From Bacteroidales bacterium OttesenSCG-928-M11 (GTDB taxonomy: Bacteria > Bacteroidota > Bacteroidia > Bacteroidales > Azobacteroidaceae), in the NCBI GenBank assembly GCA_030265685.1, contig JAJDGO010000014.1, forward strand, positions 1 through 34,872: a stretch of 34,872 nucleotides of DNA. Direction: 5' to 3'. Positions 25,233 to 34,016 of the stretch are shown here, one piece after another. Numbering within the stretch: position 1 is the stretch's first letter; every line of letters starts with the position of its first letter. The translations under genes were made by a program, and so were the position numbers. The notes beneath the pieces were generated by a model. That model was not told where the DNA came from, did no database searches, and saw only the letters and a program-made list of their open reading frames with translations.

Positions 25233-25955
25233 ATGAATATGAAAAAAACAGTTTTACTCTTACTTACATTTTTAACTTATACCGGAATTTGTTTTTCTCA
25301 AGATTTGGTATTTAAACAAAATGGAACAGTCATAAAAGACGGTTCTACTATAACTATATCTGATCCTGAGGTTCTTGCCAAAGGAATGATAATCCCTCAT
25401 ATAATTGTAGAAAACACAACCAACGAAAATATTACTGCGACATTGATTTTATCTGCTGTCTCTGCTCCTAAAAACGGAATGCTTTCTTATTGTGGATGGG
25501 GAACTGATATTTGTAAAATCATAGGATTTGGAATGGCAGAAGCAAGAACTACTTCGGTTTTAGCAAATTCGACGGAAGATCCGGCAGTTGATGTTTTGGC
25601 TACCGACCCTACAAACGTGGATGTTCTTGCTGAATATTTATTGTCATACAATGGAGTTCAACAGAAGATTTATCTTCACGTAACTTCTACCCCATCAAGC
25701 TTGGATCAAGTAAATTCAATTAATACGGAACTTTATCAAACAGATGGATTTACTTTCTTAAATTATGATTTCGGCACTACAAACACACGCTACTTAAATA
25801 TTTATGACATCACAGGAAAAAAAGTAGTTGAACTTTTGTTGTCAAATGATAAAGGAACAATTCAATTACCTACTCCATATAAAGGAATCTATATTTACTC
25901 TATCGTAGAAAGTGGCCGAATAATTACAAGCAAAAAATATACTGTTACCCGTTAA
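25233..25955 (+). CDS. Secreted protein with T9SS-type C-terminal sorting domain
   Basis: The 240-residue protein has a signal peptide (MKKTVLLLLTFLTYTGICFSQ). Its middle region I do not recognise; it is beta-rich, with an immunoglobulin-like feel and two close cysteines in SYCGWGTDICKI. The last 80 residues resemble a type IX secretion sorting domain: YLNIYDITGKKVVELLL, then KGIYIYSIVESG and a basic end. It is therefore probably exported to the surface by T9SS. The call starts at 25233 (MNMKK); the ATG at 25239 is equally possible. It sits 12 nt after the Omp28-like lipoprotein and 12 nt before a larger Omp28-like gene, so it is co-transcribed. Function unknown. Confidence 0.78.
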   Translation: MNMKKTVLLLLTFLTYTGICFSQDLVFKQNGTVIKDGSTITISDPEVLAKGMIIPHIIVENTTNENITATLILSAVSAPKNGMLSYCGWGTDICKIIGFGMAEARTTSVLANSTEDPAVDVLATDPTNVDVLAEYLLSYNGVQQKIYLHVTSTPSSLDQVNSINTELYQTDGFTFLNYDFGTTNTRYLNIYDITGKKVVELLLSNDKGTIQLPTPYKGIYIYSIVESGRIITSKKYTVTR

Positions 25956-25967
25956 TCTTTATACATT

Positions 25968-27875
25968 ATGAAATACTTATCTTTACTTATTTTATCTCTT
26001 GCATTCTCGTTAGGAATGAATGCACAGATTACTGTTGCCCCTATGGATAACTCCATAGAACTTCAAGCAAGTATGGCTGCTTCGGGGTCAATTGATGTAG
26101 GACATTGTGGTCACTCAATAGACGCAAGCTTTGGCATTGGCTCCCCATCTATAAAAGTAGGAACTGTTCTTTCTTCTGAAACCATTTCAAAATACGCAGG
26201 AAATAGTATTACCAAGTTGAAGATTGGTACAGGGGCTGCAACTTTTACTAATTCAAAATTATTTATTAGTAAATCAATCGGTGGAGAAGAAATATATGTT
26301 CAAGATATTTCATTATCTGCTAGCTCTTGGAATGAAGTAGATCTCACAACTCCCTATTTAATTAAAGAAGGAGAAAGCCTTTTTATTGGTTATGAATCAA
26401 CTGCTCCAGAACGCTACCCAATAGGTTATAGCAATATTACTCATCCTGATTGCGGCTATGTGCTATTTCAAGGAAACTGGATGTCTCTTTTAGAAGGCTT
26501 AGGGGATAACAATACTTTATCTTTACTAGCCGTTGTAGAAGGAGATAAGCTTCCGGAAAATGAAATTACACTAAGTTCTATTTCTGCTCCAAATAAAATC
26601 GAAATCAATGATGAATTTACTTTTTTTGGAATTGTTCAAAATCAAGGAATAGAACCTATTAATTCCTTTGAGTTTTCCTATGCTATTGGAGATGGAGAGT
26701 TTGTAACAAAAAAGATAGAAAACATCACAATCCAAAAGAAAGGAAAATATGAGTTTTCTACAAAAGTTAAAGGTTTGGAAATAGGAGCAAATACACTTAC
26801 AATGAAGGTATCTAATCCAAACGATGTAGCCGATTTTTATTCGAAAGATAACGAATTAACATATAAAGTTACCGGATATGACGCTTCAAATAACAAAGAA
26901 ACTCGAAAAGTATTATTAGAATATTTTACTACGACTCATTGCGGAAACTGTCCTCCTGCTCAAACCAGATGGAAAAGTGCTTTATCCGGATTGGAAGATA
27001 ATGTAATTTGGGTATCTCATCATGCAGGATTTTATACAGATACGTATACTATTAGTGCTAGCGAAGATTATCTTTGGTTCTTCAACGGAGGAGCGTACGC
27101 TCCAGCGTCAATGCTAGACAGAACAAATTTGTATGCGTATGGATCAGGAGCAGAAAAAACTCCAGTATTCTTTCCTTCCGGAGTATCTCTTCAAAAATCT
27201 TTAGTAAATCAACAACTAAACACTCCCCCTTTTGTTAAAATTGCGATTACTGGAGAATATAATGTTGAAAGTAAAAGTCTTTCTTTAACTATTAATTCAA
27301 ATAAGATCGAAGGAATGCCTTTAGGAAATAATCCGGTATTAAATATCTTTTTAACCGAAGATGGATTAGTTGGAACTCAAACAGGAGCATCCGGAAAATA
27401 TACCCACGATCATGTTATAAGAAAAGTAGTCACTCCTGCTTGGGGAGAAAAAGTTTCTTTCAGTGAAGATGGATCACATACGAAAAGTTATACTACTGCC
27501 ATCCCATCTGATTGGAAAGTAGAGAACATGAAAGTTGTTGCATTCATCTCTAATTATGACTCTACAGATCCGAATAACTGTGAAGTATATAATGCCGAAT
27601 TTGTTACTTTCGGGAATATAACTTCTTTAGAGGACATTAACAACGAATCTCTTTATGATAATATTTATACCAACAATGGTACAATATATATCACGACAGA
27701 TCAGATAGGAAAAGCAACTATTGAACTTTACGACTCAACAGGAAAGTTAGTACAAAACCTAAATACTGTCCTTAATTCAGAAGAAATATCTATTCAAACT
27801 TCAGGACTGAATGGGGTATATATTTTGAAAATCTGTACAGGAAACGGAAATGTTATCAAAAAAATCGTTTTATAA
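25968..27875 (+). CDS. Large Omp28-family T9SS cargo protein with thioredoxin-like CxxC
   Basis: The 635-residue protein has a signal peptide (MKYLSLLILSLAFSLGMNAQ). Residues of about 40-190 form a beta-sandwich-like segment. Residues of about 200-305 look like an immunoglobulin-fold/CARDB-type domain (NNKIEINDEFTFFGIVQN style). The Omp28 region follows, with LLEYFTTTHCGNCPPAQ carrying Cys325 and Cys328. The last 80 residues are a T9SS type A sorting domain: IELYDSTGKLVQNL, then GVYILKICTGNGNVIKKIVL. It repeats the Omp28 theme of the lipoprotein two genes upstream, in a secreted form. A target-binding surface fused to a thiol domain is plausible but unproven. It is 12 nt from the previous gene and 38 nt from the next. 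Confidence 0.85.
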   Translation: MKYLSLLILSLAFSLGMNAQITVAPMDNSIELQASMAASGSIDVGHCGHSIDASFGIGSPSIKVGTVLSSETISKYAGNSITKLKIGTGAATFTNSKLFISKSIGGEEIYVQDISLSASSWNEVDLTTPYLIKEGESLFIGYESTAPERYPIGYSNITHPDCGYVLFQGNWMSLLEGLGDNNTLSLLAVVEGDKLPENEITLSSISAPNKIEINDEFTFFGIVQNQGIEPINSFEFSYAIGDGEFVTKKIENITIQKKGKYEFSTKVKGLEIGANTLTMKVSNPNDVADFYSKDNELTYKVTGYDASNNKETRKVLLEYFTTTHCGNCPPAQTRWKSALSGLEDNVIWVSHHAGFYTDTYTISASEDYLWFFNGGAYAPASMLDRTNLYAYGSGAEKTPVFFPSGVSLQKSLVNQQLNTPPFVKIAITGEYNVESKSLSLTINSNKIEGMPLGNNPVLNIFLTEDGLVGTQTGASGKYTHDHVIRKVVTPAWGEKVSFSEDGSHTKSYTTAIPSDWKVENMKVVAFISNYDSTDPNNCEVYNAEFVTFGNITSLEDINNESLYDNIYTNNGTIYITTDQIGKATIELYDSTGKLVQNLNTVLNSEEISIQTSGLNGVYILKICTGNGNVIKKIVL

Positions 27876-27913
27876 AGTACGTATAAACTCATATAACTCT
27901 AAAACTTAAAAAG

Positions 27914-29503
27914 ATGAAGAAGTATTTATTTATCCTTTTAATTGGATTGTTGTTTACAAACGGAAATGTTTGTAAAGCAGATACTACGTTCACCCGTAAA
28001 GTAGTAGTAGAGGAAGGCACAGGAACTTGGTGTGCTTGGTGTGTTAGAGGAATAGTTGGGATGGCTGATATGAAAACAAAATATCCAAATACTTTTATTG
28101 GGATAGCTGTTCACAATGGAGACGACATGGCTCTTAGTTCATATTCCAGTTCATTAGGACTTAGTGGTTATCCTCAATGTAATATCAATAGGAAACATAA
28201 ACAAGCAAATCCAGAGTTTAGCTCTTTAGAATCATTTTATAAAACACTGGTTGCAACAGAAGCTCCTGCAAAAGTTGAATTATCGGCAACTTATAATATT
28301 GAAAAAGATCAAATTGAAGTAGAAACAACTACAACTTTTGGTTATACATCATCTAATGTGAACTGCCGATTAACTTATGCTGTTGTTGAAAACAAGGTAA
28401 CGAGTGCAAATAAACAAAGTAATGCTTATTCCGGAGGTTATTATGGAAAAATGGGAGGATGGGAGAATTTAGGTTCTAGCGTAGAGACTCTATTTGATGA
28501 TGTAGCTCGTTCAATATCTCCGTCTTATACAGGATTATCAAACAGTATTCCTGCATCAGTAACCGAGAATACCCCACTAACTCATAATTATTCTTTTGCA
28601 ATGCCTTCGATGATACAAAATGTAAGTCAAGTAGAAGTAATTGTTATGCTTTTAGATGTTGCCACAGGAGAAATTATCAATGCCGACAAAACGCATCTTT
28701 TAGTTGAAGGAACGATTCCAGCCAAAGGCATTACTTTTGAGGATAAAAACAAAACATTCTCTTTATCTTTTAATAAAGGAGAAACTATGCAATTAAAAGC
28801 AACAACTTTGCCTTTATTTTCCACAGAAGTTATTAACTGGACCTCTTCAAATCCTGGAGTAGCTAAAGTAAGCGCAGCTGGATTAGTAACAGCCCTTTCA
28901 GAAGGAGAAGCAATTATTCAAGCAACAACATCAAGTGGTAGTTTTTCTGCTTCTTGTACAATTAATTCTATTCTTTATGTAGATGTAGAATCGGTTAGTT
29001 TGGACGCAACAGAATTGGAGTTGGAATTAAACAAGCAGTATAAATTCAAAACAACAGTTCTTCCTGAAAATGCGAGCAACAAAAAACTTACAGCTACAAG
29101 TAGCAATGAGGATATTGTTGGATTTATTACCTCCGGATCTATTATTATTAGAGCCAAGAAAACAGGGAAAGCAACCATTACCGTTAGATCTCAAGACAAA
29201 TCATCGGTATATACTACTTGTAAAGTTACGGTTGTTGAACCTGGATCAGCTATTGGTGATATAAATAATGAAGATGTAATGACTCATGTTTTCGTAAAAG
29301 ACAATACTATTTATTTCACTCTTAATCAAGCAGGAAAAGGAGTAGTAGAACTTTATGATACAACAGGGAAACAACTATACAATGCAAATTTCAACTCTCT
29401 TGAAGGCGAGGAATTAAACATTCCTTTCTATGGACAAAAAGGGATCTATATTTTGAAAATAAATACAGATAAAGGAAATTTTGTAAAGAAAGTGATTCTC
29501 TAA
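27914..29503 (+). CDS. T9SS cargo protein with thioredoxin-like CxxC domain and two Big_2-type Ig domains
   Basis: The 529-residue protein has a signal peptide ending near VCKA. Its thioredoxin/Omp28-like domain comes first (TRKVVVEEGTGTWCAWCVRG, Cys40 and Cys43; then FIGIAVHNGD). Two bacterial Ig-like (Big_2) repeats follow, with the marks WTSSNPGVAKVSAAGLVTA and GEAIIQATT near residues 310-340 and VLPENASNKKLTATSSNE around 390. A T9SS sorting domain ends the protein (VVELYDTTGKQLYN, GIYILKINTDKG, KKVIL). The Ig repeats may extend the thiol domain from the surface or bind glycan. It is the last gene of the cluster, followed by a strong terminator. Its sorting domain closely resembles that of the preceding gene, suggesting duplication. 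Confidence 0.85.
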   Translation: MKKYLFILLIGLLFTNGNVCKADTTFTRKVVVEEGTGTWCAWCVRGIVGMADMKTKYPNTFIGIAVHNGDDMALSSYSSSLGLSGYPQCNINRKHKQANPEFSSLESFYKTLVATEAPAKVELSATYNIEKDQIEVETTTTFGYTSSNVNCRLTYAVVENKVTSANKQSNAYSGGYYGKMGGWENLGSSVETLFDDVARSISPSYTGLSNSIPASVTENTPLTHNYSFAMPSMIQNVSQVEVIVMLLDVATGEIINADKTHLLVEGTIPAKGITFEDKNKTFSLSFNKGETMQLKATTLPLFSTEVINWTSSNPGVAKVSAAGLVTALSEGEAIIQATTSSGSFSASCTINSILYVDVESVSLDATELELELNKQYKFKTTVLPENASNKKLTATSSNEDIVGFITSGSIIIRAKKTGKATITVRSQDKSSVYTTCKVTVVEPGSAIGDINNEDVMTHVFVKDNTIYFTLNQAGKGVVELYDTTGKQLYNANFNSLEGEELNIPFYGQKGIYILKINTDKGNFVKKVIL

Positions 29504-29518
29504 TAGAAAATAAATTCT

Positions 29519-29556
29519 ACGGGCTGTTCCTTTTTTATAAGAAACAGCCCGTTTTC
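29519..29556. terminator. Bidirectional intrinsic terminator
   Basis: A perfect 10-bp stem, ACGGGCTGTT (29519-29528) with AACAGCCCGT (29543-29552), has a 14-nt loop and is followed by a T tract on the plus strand. It sits between the convergent T9SS-cargo and GNAT genes, so it can terminate the plus-strand cluster. On the minus strand it is preceded by A residues, and the run AGAATTTATTTT follows, so it may serve both sides. Confidence 0.85.
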
Positions 29557-29560
29557 TATA

Positions 29561-30079
29561 TCAATAAGCTTTCTTTTGCATAAATAAAACATCTTCGTAA
29601 TAATCTCCCATTTTTAACCAATTTTCCAAAAGACCGGTTTGCTTGTATCCACATTTAGAAAAAAGTTTAGAACTTGCTTTATTCATTATCGGAATTTGAG
29701 CATAAAGCTGCTTCAAGAAAAGAAATCGAAAAGCATATTCTTCAATCAGTCCTAAAAGTTCTACACCTAATCCTTTATTTCTATAATTAGAATCCAAAAG
29801 AAGACCAATACCCGCTCGCTCATTAATAGGATCATAATCATATAAATCAGCAGTTCCTATAGTTTGTTCGGTAGAATTATCAACCACCATTAAACGCACT
29901 TGCCGCATCTGAAAAATATCTCCGGAATTTTCAATATATTCTTTAAGAGTAAACTTGGAATAAGGAGATAAAGAATTACCGTATTTCCACAATTCAGTAT
30001 CATTCTCCCATTTATAAAGAATATCTAAATCCTCTGGTTCTAACGCTCGTAAAGAAAGGTTTTTTCCTTTTAAAAACAT
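29561..30079 (-). CDS. GNAT family N-acetyltransferase
   Basis: The 172-residue protein belongs to the GNAT acetyltransferases, of the RimJ/SpeG-like group. It starts MFLKGKNLSLRALEPEDLDILYKWENDTELW, the typical beginning of this group. The acetyl-CoA-binding loop is in GIGLLLDSNYRNKGLGVELLGL, which holds the R/Q-x-x-G-x-G/A pattern as RNKGLG. The middle ends with YAQIPIMNKASSKLFSKCGYKQTG. Substrate unknown; relatives acetylate polyamines, ribosomal protein N termini or antibiotics. The start lies 3 nt after the recQ stop, so the gene is in the recJ-recQ operon, whose function in DNA repair does not point to a particular substrate. Confidence 0.93.
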   Translation of the reverse strand: MFLKGKNLSLRALEPEDLDILYKWENDTELWKYGNSLSPYSKFTLKEYIENSGDIFQMRQVRLMVVDNSTEQTIGTADLYDYDPINERAGIGLLLDSNYRNKGLGVELLGLIEEYAFRFLFLKQLYAQIPIMNKASSKLFSKCGYKQTGLLENWLKMGDYYEDVLFMQKKAY

Positions 30080-30082
30080 GGA

Positions 30083-31984
30083 TTATTTTATTTTATTGAA
30101 TATCAACTTAGTATTATCTATTTTTATTTTTCGCGAATCCAAGAGATAACGCAACACATCCATGACTTGTTTTTCCGTATAATCAAATTGTTTTAGAAGA
30201 GAAGCTAACTCCCAGTCCTTATCTTTTAAAAGAGAAAGGATTGAATCAGCTATTGCATCACAATTGTTGTCAGGATTTGCTTTTCGTTTATTTTCAAGGC
30301 ATATATCACAAATCCCACAAGGCTCTATTTCTTTCTCTCCAAAGTAAGCCGTAAGGATATTGCTTCTACATTGCGATTGATTATCTCTATAATACAAAAC
30401 ATTCTCAATACGATGCACTAATCTTTCTTTACGATTCTCGTAAACAGAAGTGGGTAAGTTCAGATACTTTAATTCTTCGCGCGGAAGAGAGTAACGAATG
30501 AGCGGTTTGTTTTTAGCCGGGATATAATCTATGACTTTAAGTTCGGAAAGAAAACAAAGTGACTCGTATACTTTTTGTTGACTTAGACCGGAACGTTGAA
30601 CAAGAAGATTTTCATCAATATATCGATATTCTGAAAATAATCCGGTATAGGTACGCATCAGAACATTAATCAGATCGTCTATATCCTTTTGAAATCTAGA
30701 ATAAAGAGATTCTCTCGAAACTAAAAAGAGTAAACGCGAGCGACGTTCCGTTTCTTCTATATATTCAATATAACCCGAGAGGTCAAGTATCTTAAGAGCA
30801 TTATAAACATGTGTCATATTATAGTGATAGATTCGGCAAAAGTCACCTAAGTCAAACATATGACTCGTATGAAGACCCATATTTATGCCAATTTCATAAT
30901 AATATGCCAACTTTTCATAAACATCTTTGACAAAATCTTTCTCTGGAAAAGAGTCTTTAATTCGCCGTTTCATAACAACACGATCAGTAGGAGTTGTAAG
31001 TGCTACGGCATAAGATTTGAGACCATCACGACCGGCACGGCCAGCTTCTTGAAAATATTCCTCCAAAGAAGAAGGAAATTCATAATGGATTACTAACCTT
31101 ACGTCCGGCTTGTCTATTCCCATACCGAAAGCATTTGTCGCAACCATAACACGACACTGATCATTTTTCCAACGATCTTGTTTTTTTATCTTTTCATCAG
31201 AAGAAATTCCTGCATGATAAAACTCTGCTGAAATACCTATACGTTGTAAATCTTGAGCTATTTCTTGTGTTTTGCTACGACTACGAACATAAATAATAGC
31301 CGATCCGGATACTCGATCTAAGATACGTACTATCTCCGGCAATTTATCAAAAGCTTCCCGCACTACATAAGCTAAATTGTTCCGTTTGAAACTCTTTTTC
31401 AATACATTTCTTTCCCGAAACTTTAACTTATCTTGTATATCTTCTATAACCGAAGTCGTTGCTGTTGCCGTTAAAGCAAGAATTGGAACATTTGGACAAT
31501 AATCGCGTAAAGATGAGACATGAAGATAGGCTGGGCGAAAATCATATCCCCACTGAGAAATACAATGTGACTCATCAACAGTGATAAGACAAACTTTCAT
31601 ATGTGCCAAACGGCTAAGAAATAAATCAGAGTTTAATCTTTCCGGGGAAATATAGAGAAACTTATAATCGCCGAAGATGCAGTTTTCTAACGTTGTAATA
31701 ATTTCTTGAGTTCCCATACCCGAATGAACACATGCTGCCTTTATACCAAGTTGGTGTAAATTATCCACTTGGTCTTTCATTAGGGAAATAAGAGGAGTAA
31801 CTACCAAACAAAGACCTTCCATTAACATTGTAGGAACCTGAAAAGTCAAAGACTTTCCACCTCCAGTCGGCATAAGTCCAAGCGTATCTTTACCTTCGTA
31901 CACCGAAAGAATTATTTCTTCCTGTAGAGAACGGAAAGAATCATATCCCCAATACTTTCGTAGTACCTCGTAAAAGCGGTTCAT
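30083..31984 (-). CDS. recQ: ATP-dependent DNA helicase RecQ
   Basis: RecQ unwinds DNA 3' to 5' in recombination and repair, with RecJ. The 633-residue protein has the superfamily 2 motifs in order: the RecQ 0/Q-motif region GYDSFRSLQEEII, Walker A LMPTGGGKSLTFQVP, DESHCISQWGYDFRPAY (DEAH-type box II), LALTATAT (motif III), IIYVRSRSKTQEIA (IV), VMVATNAFGMGIDKPDVR (V) and QEAGRAGRDG (VI). A zinc-binding domain has cysteines in EPCGICDICLENK, preceded by an upstream Cys near QCRSNIL. A C-terminal winged-helix (RQC) region follows and is short; an HRDC domain is not evident. It is 20 nt after recJ and 3 nt before the GNAT gene. Confidence 0.96.
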   Translation of the reverse strand: MNRFYEVLRKYWGYDSFRSLQEEIILSVYEGKDTLGLMPTGGGKSLTFQVPTMLMEGLCLVVTPLISLMKDQVDNLHQLGIKAACVHSGMGTQEIITTLENCIFGDYKFLYISPERLNSDLFLSRLAHMKVCLITVDESHCISQWGYDFRPAYLHVSSLRDYCPNVPILALTATATTSVIEDIQDKLKFRERNVLKKSFKRNNLAYVVREAFDKLPEIVRILDRVSGSAIIYVRSRSKTQEIAQDLQRIGISAEFYHAGISSDEKIKKQDRWKNDQCRVMVATNAFGMGIDKPDVRLVIHYEFPSSLEEYFQEAGRAGRDGLKSYAVALTTPTDRVVMKRRIKDSFPEKDFVKDVYEKLAYYYEIGINMGLHTSHMFDLGDFCRIYHYNMTHVYNALKILDLSGYIEYIEETERRSRLLFLVSRESLYSRFQKDIDDLINVLMRTYTGLFSEYRYIDENLLVQRSGLSQQKVYESLCFLSELKVIDYIPAKNKPLIRYSLPREELKYLNLPTSVYENRKERLVHRIENVLYYRDNQSQCRSNILTAYFGEKEIEPCGICDICLENKRKANPDNNCDAIADSILSLLKDKDWELASLLKQFDYTEKQVMDVLRYLLDSRKIKIDNTKLIFNKIK

Positions 31985-32004
31985 AAGAGTTTAGAAATTC
32001 TCCT

Positions 32005-33732
32005 TTACTGGGCTGGTCTGATATCTTTTATCAAAAGCTGGATTGTATTGGAGTTGTTATAATTGTTTTCTTCTATCGTATAGCAAATATCAAAAGGTTT
32101 TTTGGATGATATATATTCAAAATGTTCATACATTCCAAAAGCAATAGCCTGTATTATTTGCTCCGACGAGTCATCAATCAATTCTAATTTAATATGTTCA
32201 AGTTCTTTGCCTACAAGTTTACTAGTTCCATAGTCTTTTACGCCAAAAGAACAAAAGACTGGTTTTGTATTTTCGGGCCCAAAAGGGTTCATTTTTTTGA
32301 GATCAGCCATTAACGTAGGCGTAATATCTTTGAAAGAAGCTTCTATATCAATATCTAAGGTTTGTGTCATTTGCTCTTCATTCATAAATTCATCAGCAAA
32401 TGTTTCGAGGCGTTGTTTGAATTCGTCAAGTTGTTCTTCCCGCAAAGTAACTCCAGCTGCAAAAGTATGTCCGCCAAAATTCTCTAACATATCTTTGCAA
32501 GATTCTATTGCACGATATATATCAAATCCGGTTACCGAACGCGCCGAACCGGAAATAAAACCATTTGATTCGGTCAATACGATAGCAGGCTTATAATACT
32601 TTTCCGTCAAACGGGATGCAACTATCCCAATAACTCCCTTATGCCAATCACGATTATACGTAATAATAATTTTACCGCTATTCAGTTCGGGATTATTTTC
32701 AATCATTTGATAAGCCTCTTCTGTCGTCTTTTTATCCAATTCCCGGCGATCATCATTATATTGATTGATATTTTCGCTCTTTTCTTTAGCCGACTGGAAA
32801 TCTTTCGACAAAAGCAAGTCTACTGCTTCTTTCCCATTCATCATACGTCCTGAAGCATTGATACGAGGACCTATCTTGAATACAATATCACTGATACCAA
32901 TTTCTTTTCCGGTCAATCCACAAACATCAATAATTCCCTTCAATCCTTTGGTCGGATTTTGATTTAATTGCTTCAAACCATAATGAGCCAAAATACGGTT
33001 CTCTCCAGTAATAGGAACAATATCAGAAGCAATACTTACAGCCGTCAAATCCAATAAATTATTTAATCGAGAGAAGCCCAAACCATTGCTTAAAGCAAAA
33101 GCCTGCATAAATTTATATCCTACTCCGCATCCGGAAAGATGTTCATACGGGTAAGTAGAGTCTATTCTTTTTGCATCAAGAATAGCTACTGCATCAGGCA
33201 ATACTTCATCCGGCATATGATGATCGCAGATAATAAAATCAATTCCAATAGACTTAGCATAAGCTACCTTTTCAATTGCTTTTATTCCACAATCTAATGC
33301 AATAATTAATGTTACATCTTGCTCTTTTGCATGGGCAATTCCTCTTTCGGAAATGCCGTATCCTTCGTCATATCTATCCGGAATATAATATTCTAAGTTA
33401 GCTTTCCAGCTATTTTGTTCCAGAAATTTGTACACTAAAGACACTGCAGTCGTACCATCTACATCGTAATCCCCGTAAATCATGATTCTTTCTTTATTTC
33501 CCAAAGCTTTGTTCAATCGATCAACAGCTTTTTTCATATCCGGGAACAAAAAAGGATCAAGTAAGTCTTTCAAACTGGGATTCAAAAACTTTTCTACTTG
33601 TTCATCAGAGACAATCCCCCTTTTTATCATCAGTAAACAAACGGCAGGAGATAGTCTGTATTTCAGAGAAATCTCTTCCTGTCTAAGTATCTGTTCTTTT
33701 GTAGGGGGTTGATAATTCCATTTGTCTGTCAT
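32005..33732 (-). CDS. recJ: Single-stranded-DNA-specific exonuclease RecJ
   Basis: RecJ degrades single-stranded DNA 5' to 3' in repair and recombination. The 575-residue protein has the DHH-family motifs: IMIYGDYDVDGTTAVSLVY (motif I), LIIALDCGIKA (II), ICDHHMPDEVLPDA (III, the DHH), and CGVGYKFM. The DHHA1 part contains GVIGIVASRL and the later GISGSAR-like FISGSARSVTGFDIY with FGGHTFAAGVTL. Length is as usual for the Bacteroidota enzyme. It is the first gene of the recJ-recQ-GNAT operon. The 284-bp upstream region contains several dyads and a weak promoter candidate. RecJ and RecQ act together in strand processing, which fits their adjacency. Confidence 0.96.
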   Translation of the reverse strand: MTDKWNYQPPTKEQILRQEEISLKYRLSPAVCLLMIKRGIVSDEQVEKFLNPSLKDLLDPFLFPDMKKAVDRLNKALGNKERIMIYGDYDVDGTTAVSLVYKFLEQNSWKANLEYYIPDRYDEGYGISERGIAHAKEQDVTLIIALDCGIKAIEKVAYAKSIGIDFIICDHHMPDEVLPDAVAILDAKRIDSTYPYEHLSGCGVGYKFMQAFALSNGLGFSRLNNLLDLTAVSIASDIVPITGENRILAHYGLKQLNQNPTKGLKGIIDVCGLTGKEIGISDIVFKIGPRINASGRMMNGKEAVDLLLSKDFQSAKEKSENINQYNDDRRELDKKTTEEAYQMIENNPELNSGKIIITYNRDWHKGVIGIVASRLTEKYYKPAIVLTESNGFISGSARSVTGFDIYRAIESCKDMLENFGGHTFAAGVTLREEQLDEFKQRLETFADEFMNEEQMTQTLDIDIEASFKDITPTLMADLKKMNPFGPENTKPVFCSFGVKDYGTSKLVGKELEHIKLELIDDSSEQIIQAIAFGMYEHFEYISSKKPFDICYTIEENNYNNSNTIQLLIKDIRPAQ

Positions 33733-33766
33733 TTATATATTGTTTTATTTTCTTTCTATCTCTCTG

Positions 33767-33785
33767 GGTTCTTGATACAAGAACC
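33767..33785. promoter_or_regulatory. GGTTCTTG/CAAGAACC inverted repeat upstream of recJ
   Basis: A perfect 8-bp-arm dyad with a 3-bp centre (33767-33774 and 33778-33785) lies 35 bp before the recJ start, in the probable 5' leader. It could be a repressor site or, in RNA, a hairpin near the ribosome-binding site. No known regulator matches it. Confidence 0.4.
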
Positions 33786-33822
33786 GAATTGAATTGAACT
33801 AATCATCTGGATGAGAACAACT

Positions 33823-33838
33823 CTAAGATACATCTTAG
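33823..33838. promoter_or_regulatory. CTAAGAT/ATCTTAG inverted repeat upstream of recJ
   Basis: A perfect 7-bp-arm dyad (arms 33823-33829 and 33832-33838) lies 91 bp before the recJ start. Function unknown. Confidence 0.35.
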
Positions 33839-33866
33839 TAAAATCCAAATAATTTCCTATCAATTT

Positions 33867-33905
33867 AACTCGTAAAAGTACAACTTTTATATGAGAAACC
33901 AAAGT
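33867..33905 (-). promoter_or_regulatory. Weak recJ promoter candidate overlapping a TAAAAGT/ACTTTTA dyad
   Basis: On the minus strand TTTG near 33903-33900 is followed after about 19 bp by TACTTTTA, one base off TAnnTTTG. The -7 part overlaps a perfect 7-bp-arm dyad (33873-33879 and 33883-33889). The promoter call is tentative. Confidence 0.35.
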
Positions 33906-33964
33906 AATTAATATATTTTATCGACGTACTGATTTTAAATATTGCTTTTGTAGAATTATACGAA

Positions 33965-33994
33965 AAGAGGTTACTCGTTTCCGAATAACCTCTT
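33965..33994 (-). terminator. Intrinsic terminator for fabD
   Basis: A perfect 9-bp stem, AAGAGGTTA (33965-33973) with TAACCTCTT (33986-33994) and a 12-nt loop, lies 23 nt after the fabD stop on the minus strand. The following tract is moderately T-rich. Confidence 0.65.
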
Positions 33995-34016
33995 CAAATT
34001 TCTATCTGATCGTATT

